A stretch of DNA of 64,000 nucleotides from JACVRW01 sp963819635 (GTDB lineage Bacteria; Actinomycetota; Thermoleophilia; Solirubrobacterales; Thermoleophilaceae): NCBI GenBank assembly GCA_963819635.1, contig CAWFWX010000005.1:744001-808000 (forward strand), in the 5' to 3' direction. Below, piece after piece: positions 58,371 through 64,000 of this stretch (position 1 is the first letter of the stretch; each line of letters opens with the position of its first letter). The notes under the pieces were generated by a model that did not search any database, was not told the origin of the DNA, and worked only from the letters and a program-made list of their open reading frames with translations. Position numbers and translations under genes: made by a program.

Positions 58371-60680
58371 ATGGGCGCCATCGGACCCCTGACCGTGCCT
58401 CGCCTGTCCGCACTCCTGGCTGTTCTCTCGTCGCTGACCTTCGCGGCGAGCGCCCAGGCTGCCCCGGCCGTGACCAACACGAACGACAGCGGTGCGGGCT
58501 CGCTCCGAAACGCGCTTGCGAACGCCATCCCGGCGGGCGACACGATCGAGATACCGCCCGGCACCTACTCGCTGACGAGCGGCCAACTGGTCGCGAACAC
58601 GGACAACCTCACGCTTCAGAACGTGCCCGGCGCCGACAAGCCGACGATCCAGTCCACCGGCAACTTCCGCGTGCTGTGCGTCAACGGCGGCATCGAGGTC
58701 ACGCTGGACGGCCTGGTGATCCACGGCGGCCAGGCGCAGCCCGGTGCTCCGGGCGTGTGCGCCGACAGTCAGGGCGGAGGCATCCACGCCGAGAGCGGCA
58801 GCATCCTGAACCTGCGCAACAGCTTCGTCCAACACAACTCGGCCGCGCCCGTTCAGGGCGGTGGCGGCGGGATCTTCGCCGCCGGTGACCTGTTCGTCTC
58901 GGACTCGGTCGTCCGCCACAACACCCTGACCGCCGGGCTCACGCTCGGCACCGACAACGGCGGCGCCGGCATCCGCTGGACCGGCTCGGGATTCCCGTCC
59001 TTTGAGGTCACGGACAGCACGATCTACGAGAACACCGCGACCCTGGGCGGAGCCAACAGCGGTGGCGGCGGTGTCTACAGCAGCGAGCGGCCGACACTGA
59101 CCAACGTCACATTCAGCGGCAACCTCGATGTCGCCGGCGCCGGGGCGCCGCTCAGTGGCGGTGGGGGCGGGATTCTCGTGAGGACCGCGGGTGGGTCGAT
59201 CGAGCATGCCACCTTCGTCGGCAACCACAGCGATCGGCAGGGCGGCGCGCTCGCCGGGTCCAGCACGAGCCTCGAAAACACCGTCCTGCAGGGGAACAGC
59301 GCCCCGTCCAATCCCGATTGCACCGCCGGGGCCGCCAACTCGCTCGGCGGGAACGTCTCGAGCACAACGGGTCAATGCGATTTCGCGTCCCCCGGCGATC
59401 GCGGCGGGGTCGATCCCCAGCTCGGGCCGCTCGCTGTGAACGGCAGCGACAACGGCACGCTGACCCACGCGATCCTCGCCCGGCAGACCCCGGCGGTCGA
59501 CTTCCCCACGAACTGCCCCGTGGGCGACGACCAGCGCGGCGTTGGCCGCTCGTTCGGAACCTGCGACAGCGGCGCATACGAGTTCGACGGGAACACCATG
59601 GCGACGGTGCCCGACTGCTCGCCGACCGGCGTCATCCCGCTCGCATTGGACGAGCCTCCGGGCGGCGACGTGGACCGGCTGCTCTACAAGGTGAACGGCG
59701 GTGCCGAGCTCCAGAACGATCTGACGGACGCCGGCGAGCCTCCCACGCCGACCTCGGTCGTGATCGCCGAGGGCCGCAACACGCTGGAGTACTGGGGGCA
59801 GTGGACCAACGGCGTCCAGCAGGGTCACGGCTTCCAGAACGTCCTGGTCGACAAGACACAGCCCACGATCGACGTCGCGCAGCCGGACGGCGAGTCCATC
59901 TTCGTCATCACCCGGCGCGAGACGGTCAACGTGAACGCGGCCGATGCGCTCAGTGGGCTCGTTCAGGATCCGAGCGGGAGCGGAGTGCGGGTCAACACGG
60001 GGCGGCGGGGCGCCGCCACGTTCGCGCCGACGGCCACCGACCTGTGCGCGAACCAGGCCACCGACGCGTTCGACTACCGCGTCCTGGCGCCCGGTCTCGG
60101 CGTGCGCACGGTCTTGGAGCGCGTCCGCGGGACGGTCCGGGTGAGGAGAGGGGGAGCCGGCGGGGCGCGCGCGAGCCAGAAGGGCGCGCCGTTCACCGCG
60201 CTGCGGCAGCCGCGTGAGCTCCCGGTCGCCTCGTTCGTCGACGCGAGGAGGGGGACGACGCGGTTGACCTCCGCGCGGACGCGCCGGGAGGAACAGATCC
60301 AGGACGGCCTCTTCTCGAAGGGCGTCTTCCAGGTCCTCCAGTCGCGCAGGGTGCGCTCGAAGGGGCTCACGGATCTGCGTCTGAAGGGCCGCAGCTTCAA
60401 GATCTGCGGGAAGGCGGGCGGGACCGGCTCCGGCGCGCGCGCCTCGCAGCGCCGTGTCGTCCGCCGCCTGCGCGGCAACGCGCGCGGCCGTTTCCGGACC
60501 ACCGGCCGGAACAGCTCCGCGACGGTGCGCGGCACGATCTGGGAGGTCATCGACCGCTGCGACGGGACGCTGACCCGGGTCACGCGCGGCAGAGTCGTGG
60601 TACGCGACTTCCGCTTGGACAAGACGGTGATCGTGCGCGCCGGCAAGAGCTACCTGGCGCGGCGAGCACCTTCGAACTAG
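58371..60680 (+). CDS. Secreted parallel beta-helix protein with shared C-terminal module (copy 1)
   Basis: A 769-residue surface protein. A signal peptide (about 1-31) is followed by right-handed beta-helix repeats (about 35-330) such as TLTNVTFSGNLDVAG and GGGIFAAGDLFVSDS, with the choice-of-anchor-Q type end RGVGRSFGTCDSGAYEF, then an Ig-like segment. Residues about 580-769 form a module also seen in the next two genes: ASQKG, RRGTTRLTSA, FQVLQSRR, LTDLRLKGRSF, RGRFRTTGRNSSATVRGT, DRCDGTLTRVTRG, GKSYLARR. It is complete here. Wall binding by the module is inferred. Confidence 0.85.
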   Translation: MGAIGPLTVPRLSALLAVLSSLTFAASAQAAPAVTNTNDSGAGSLRNALANAIPAGDTIEIPPGTYSLTSGQLVANTDNLTLQNVPGADKPTIQSTGNFRVLCVNGGIEVTLDGLVIHGGQAQPGAPGVCADSQGGGIHAESGSILNLRNSFVQHNSAAPVQGGGGGIFAAGDLFVSDSVVRHNTLTAGLTLGTDNGGAGIRWTGSGFPSFEVTDSTIYENTATLGGANSGGGGVYSSERPTLTNVTFSGNLDVAGAGAPLSGGGGGILVRTAGGSIEHATFVGNHSDRQGGALAGSSTSLENTVLQGNSAPSNPDCTAGAANSLGGNVSSTTGQCDFASPGDRGGVDPQLGPLAVNGSDNGTLTHAILARQTPAVDFPTNCPVGDDQRGVGRSFGTCDSGAYEFDGNTMATVPDCSPTGVIPLALDEPPGGDVDRLLYKVNGGAELQNDLTDAGEPPTPTSVVIAEGRNTLEYWGQWTNGVQQGHGFQNVLVDKTQPTIDVAQPDGESIFVITRRETVNVNAADALSGLVQDPSGSGVRVNTGRRGAATFAPTATDLCANQATDAFDYRVLAPGLGVRTVLERVRGTVRVRRGGAGGARASQKGAPFTALRQPRELPVASFVDARRGTTRLTSARTRREEQIQDGLFSKGVFQVLQSRRVRSKGLTDLRLKGRSFKICGKAGGTGSGARASQRRVVRRLRGNARGRFRTTGRNSSATVRGTIWEVIDRCDGTLTRVTRGRVVVRDFRLDKTVIVRAGKSYLARRAPSN

Positions 60681-60689
60681 GATCGCCAG

Positions 60690-62041
60690 ATGGTTCGCCG
60701 GTGCGCCCTGGTCGGAGCGCTCCTACTGGTCGGCCTCGCCATTCCGGCGTCCTCCGATGCCGCGGTCATCTTCGGCAGCGATCTCACGCTCGCCCCGCTG
60801 CAGCCGCCCGCTCCCCAGTGCACCATTGATGACCCCGGGCCATGCACCGACGTCGCGTTCACGTTCCACACCGGCAACACGCTTCCCACGACCGCACCGG
60901 TCGCCGGAGTGATCACGTCGGCCCGGTACCGGAGCAGCACTGCGGACACGGCCACGCTGCGGCTCGCCCGGCTGAACGGGCAGCAGCAGGCGATGGGCGT
61001 GGGGACCGGGCCCACGGCCACGCTCGAGGCCACGGGCAACGTCACCGAGGTGCCGGTGAACCCCGGTCTGCCAGTGCAGCCGGGCGACTACCTTGCGGGC
61101 GACGGGACCACAGGGACGATCTTCAACTGCACTCCCGGGACCGGCGCCACCGCGATGTTCCACCTGTACCTCCCGCCGCTTGTCGACGGCGGTCCGTTCA
61201 CGACGCGGACCACGCAGAACACGTGCGAGATCCTCGTACAGGCGACGATCGAGCCTGACGCCGATGCCGATCGTCTTGGTGACGAGACGCAGGACGCCGA
61301 CGACGACAACGACGGCGTTCCCGACACGTCCGACAACTGCCCGCTCGCGGCGAACCCGTCGCAGTCGAACGTCGACGGGGACGCGCTCGGCGACGCGTGC
61401 GACCTGATCGACGACCGACCCCCGCCGCCGCCGCCACCCGACGTGCCCACCGCGGAGCTCGGTCGGCTGCTCGTCGCGCGTGAGGTGAGCGGCACCGTGA
61501 CGATCGCCTTCCCAGCCGGGTTCGTCCCGACGGGCGGCGCGCTGGCGAGCCAGAAGGGCCTGACCTTCATCCCGCTCGAGCAGGCGACCGAGATACCGGT
61601 CGGCTCGTTCCTCAACACGAGGCGCGGCACGGTCAGGCTCACCTCGGCGGTGGACACCGCGGGCAAGACCCAGGCGGGGACCTTCTCGCGCGGCCTCTTC
61701 CAGGTGCTTCAGTCGCGGCGGCGAAGCGCCAGGGGACTCACCGAGCTGCGGCTCAAGGGCTCGAGCTTCAGGAGCTGCCGCCGCAGCGCGGCAGCCGGTC
61801 GGCGTCGGCGGCTCAGAGCCGCACGATTCGACGCGTCCGCTCGAACGCGCGCGGTCGCTTCCGGGCGAGCGGCCGCAACAGCTCGGCGACGGTGCGCGGC
61901 ACGGTCTGGGAGGTGGCGGACCGCTGCGACGGGACGCTCACCAAGGTCACGCGCGGCCGGGTTGCCGTGCGCGACTTCCGGCTCAGGCGGACGGTCATCG
62001 TCCGCGCCGGCAAGAGCTACCTCGCCAAGGCGAGGCGGTGA
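60690..62041 (+). CDS. Secreted protein with TSP3-like Ca-binding repeat and shared C-terminal module (copy 2, frameshifted)
   Basis: Starts 9 nt after copy 1. Signal peptide, a beta-sandwich-like domain, then DADADRLGDETQDADDDNDG with VPDTSDNCP, a thrombospondin type-3-like Asp-rich calcium site. The shared module begins GALASQKGLTFIPLE and RRGTVRLTSA. Between about 61779 and 61793 one base is lost; in the new frame it continues RGRFRASGRNSSATVRGT, DRCDGTLTKVTRG, GKSYLAKARR and stops at 62041. Corrected length about 450 residues. Its stop overlaps the GTG of copy 3. Confidence 0.78.
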
Positions 62042-64000
62042 GGCGCGGAGCACTGGGCGCGGTCGCGGCGGCGGCGGCGCTGCTCGCCCTGCCCGGCGCG
62101 GCAAACGCCGCCACGTTCAACGTCGTCTCCAACGCCGACCTGCCTGACGGCTCGCTGGGCGACGGCCAATGTAACTCCATCGGGAACGTGCCCGGGCCCT
62201 GCACGCTCCGTGCGGCCGTGATGCAAGCGAACGCGCTTGGGGGCGCGGACATCATCAACGTGCGCGCCGACGCTTACCTGCTCACCCGTCCGCCCGATGC
62301 CACGCCGGACGACGCCGCGGACGGTGACCTCGACATCACCGAGGACGTGACGATCACGGGCGCGGGCGCCTCCATCACCACGGTCAGCGCAGGTGGCGAC
62401 AACGGCATCGGCGACCGCGTGTTCGACCTGCTCTTTGCTACCAACTCGACGGTCACCATCTCGGGCCTCACCATCACCGGCGGGCGGTCGACTGGCGACG
62501 GCGGCGGCATCCGAGCCGATCGCAACCTCACGCTGCTCGACTCGGTGGTGACCGACAACAAAGCCGGCTCCTCGAGCGAGGGCGGCGGCGTCGTCGAGGA
62601 TGGCGGCCGCGGTATCACGGTGACGATCCGCAACAGCACCATCAACAACAACGAGGCCGGGTTCGGCGGCGGCGTATCGGAAAACGGCGGCGGCAACGTC
62701 GAGATCTTCGACTCGCGGATCGTCTCGAACCGCGCGGCTGGGGATTCCCAGTCGTACGGCGGCGGGGTCCTCGAGGACGGCGGTGGCCTGGTGACGATCG
62801 ACCGCAGCGACATCAGCGGCAACGTCGTCGAGGGATATCTGGGCGGAGGTGTCGCGGAGAACGGCGGAGGGGTTCCACCAAACCCGACTGCCGTGACGAT
62901 CACGAACTCGCTGATCAGCGGCAACCGTGTGACCGATCCGGCGCTTGACGGGACCTATGCGAGGGGCGGCGGTATCGGCGAGGACGGCGGCGCCGGAGTG
63001 TCGGTGGTCAACACCACGATCATCGGCAACACGGTTCAGGGCGCGACCGGCGAGCCGGCGAACGGCGGCGGGATCGCCGAGACCGGCGGTGGCGGCGTGT
63101 CGACGCTCAACACGACGCTCACGGACAACACCGCCGACGGAAGCGGGGGCAACATCTTCAACGACGGTGGCGAAGCGGTCACCGTTCAGAACTCGATCGT
63201 CTCGGGCGGCAACGCCGAAAACTGCGTCTCACTTTCTCCGAGCAGCCCGATCACCTCGCAGGGTCACAACATCGACAGCGGCGTCACCTGCGGGTTCACG
63301 GCGGCCGGCGATAAGAGCAACACCGACCCCGTGCTCGGTCTGCTCGCGGACAACGGCGGGCCGACGCGCACGCGCGCGCTGCTTTTCGGCAGTCCCGCGA
63401 TCGATGCGGCTGAGAACTCCGTCTGCCCGCCCACGGATCAGCGCGGTGTCGCGCGTCCGCAGCTCACGGCGTGCGACATCGGCGCGTTCGAGTTCTCCCC
63501 GGACACGACTCCACCCGATACCGCGATCGTCAGCGGCCCGACCGGCCTTGTCAGCGGACGCACGGCGACCTTCACGTTCTCCTCGCCCGAGCCTGGCGTG
63601 ACGTTCGAGTGCAGCATCGACGGTGAGGCGTTCTCCGCCTGCACTTCGCCTTTCACGACGCGGCGGCTGCGCGGTGGTCCTCACACCTTCCAGGTCCGGG
63701 CGCGGGATGCCGCCGGGAACGTCGACCCGACGCCGGCGACCTTCGACTTCCGGATCGCGATGCGACTGTCCGACCTCGCCGACCCGGTGCTCGGCCGGCT
63801 CGTGAACGTCGAGCCGATTGGGAACGTCCGCTGGGCTCCAGGTAGGGCGACCGTTCGGGGCGGCGCGACCGCGAGCCAGAAGGGGGTCCGGTTCAGGCCG
63901 CTCCGCGAGGCGCGCCAGATCCCGGTCGGCTCCTTCCTCGACACCAAGCGCGGGAGCGTGAATCTTGAGAGCGCGCGGAACCGGCGCGGCGCTCGCCAGC
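62038..64000 (+). CDS. Secreted parallel beta-helix protein with shared C-terminal module (copy 3, runs off window)
   Basis: Frame open from GTG 62038 (overlapping the previous stop, GTGA) to the window end, 654 codons. Signal peptide ending AANA. Beta-helix turns recur, each with GGGV/GGGI, ENGGG or EDGG and NNTI-like Asn ladders, e.g. TVTIRNSTINNNEAGFGGGV. A Q-anchor-like RGVARPQLTACDIGAFEF, then an Ig-like stretch (TFECSIDGEAFSAC), then the shared module start: GGATASQKGVRFRPLREAR, IPVGSFLDTKRGSVNLESAR. C-terminus not seen. Confidence 0.88.
   Translation, partial: MRRGALGAVAAAAALLALPGAANAATFNVVSNADLPDGSLGDGQCNSIGNVPGPCTLRAAVMQANALGGADIINVRADAYLLTRPPDATPDDAADGDLDITEDVTITGAGASITTVSAGGDNGIGDRVFDLLFATNSTVTISGLTITGGRSTGDGGGIRADRNLTLLDSVVTDNKAGSSSEGGGVVEDGGRGITVTIRNSTINNNEAGFGGGVSENGGGNVEIFDSRIVSNRAAGDSQSYGGGVLEDGGGLVTIDRSDISGNVVEGYLGGGVAENGGGVPPNPTAVTITNSLISGNRVTDPALDGTYARGGGIGEDGGAGVSVVNTTIIGNTVQGATGEPANGGGIAETGGGGVSTLNTTLTDNTADGSGGNIFNDGGEAVTVQNSIVSGGNAENCVSLSPSSPITSQGHNIDSGVTCGFTAAGDKSNTDPVLGLLADNGGPTRTRALLFGSPAIDAAENSVCPPTDQRGVARPQLTACDIGAFEFSPDTTPPDTAIVSGPTGLVSGRTATFTFSSPEPGVTFECSIDGEAFSACTSPFTTRRLRGGPHTFQVRARDAAGNVDPTPATFDFRIAMRLSDLADPVLGRLVNVEPIGNVRWAPGRATVRGGATASQKGVRFRPLREARQIPVGSFLDTKRGSVNLESARNRRGARQ

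Overview
This is a very GC-rich stretch of bacterial chromosome with no phage, insertion sequence, rRNA, tRNA or CRISPR that I can see. Gene content points to a high-GC actinomycete, most likely class Thermoleophilia (Solirubrobacterales/Conexibacter type). The clues are a class F-like sortase with its own substrate, LuxR/HisKA_3 two-component genes, an encapsulin nanocompartment, beta-helix surface proteins with a shared C-terminal module, and many GTGA/ATGA start-stop overlaps. This taxonomic call is inference from gene content.

Layout. 0-9 kb: cold-shock protein (cut by the window edge), hydrolase, two VOC proteins (one frameshifted), sigma factor, a sortase and its putative substrate, oxalate decarboxylase, a membrane-anchored integrase-like protein, a Na+/Ca2+ exchanger. 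9-18 kb: UPF0182 protein, then an FHA-PqqD-M50 membrane protease, a large leader-less peptidoglycan hydrolase and a Ser/Thr kinase. 18-26 kb: HxlR pair, lysyl oxidase/sugar dehydrogenase fusion, CDF transporter, subtilase, two secreted acidic-repeat/basic-tail proteins. 26.3-26.8 kb: a non-coding stretch with two copies of a hairpin repeat. 26.8-32.5 kb: LysR regulator and a tightly overlapped OsmC-YoaK-aquaporin-catalase-HemA operon in which catalase and glutamyl-tRNA reductase read as one frame. 33-48 kb: small secreted proteins and a signalling region (four response regulators, three histidine kinases, a MEDS/ATPase protein, a sigma factor, an HD protein, an orphan solute-binding lipoprotein). 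48-54.5 kb: matrixin, an aldo/keto reductase-DLH-cupin operon divergent from a MerR regulator, DUF5519 protein, MMPL exporter and TetR. 54.5-57 kb: HhH-GPD glycosylase, encapsulin and encapsulated ferritin, DDAH-like hydrolase. 57-64 kb: secreted beta-propeller and three tandem surface proteins, the last running off the window.

A recurrent theme is single-base frame breaks. At least six genes (1217, 2930, 25571, 40737, 48506, 60690) become ordinary full-length proteins only if 1-nt indels are corrected, and the ferritin linker looks like a compensated pair. I read most of these as sequence or assembly errors, and this matters for judging the catalase-HemA fusion.

The most interesting candidates are: the FHA-PqqD-M50 protease / signal-peptide-less hydrolase / kinase cluster as a possible uncharacterised export system; the catalase-HemA continuous frame inside a peroxide-themed operon; the encapsulin iron store; two matching MerR-type promoters with 19-bp spacers; and a tandem intergenic hairpin repeat whose stems differ but still pair.
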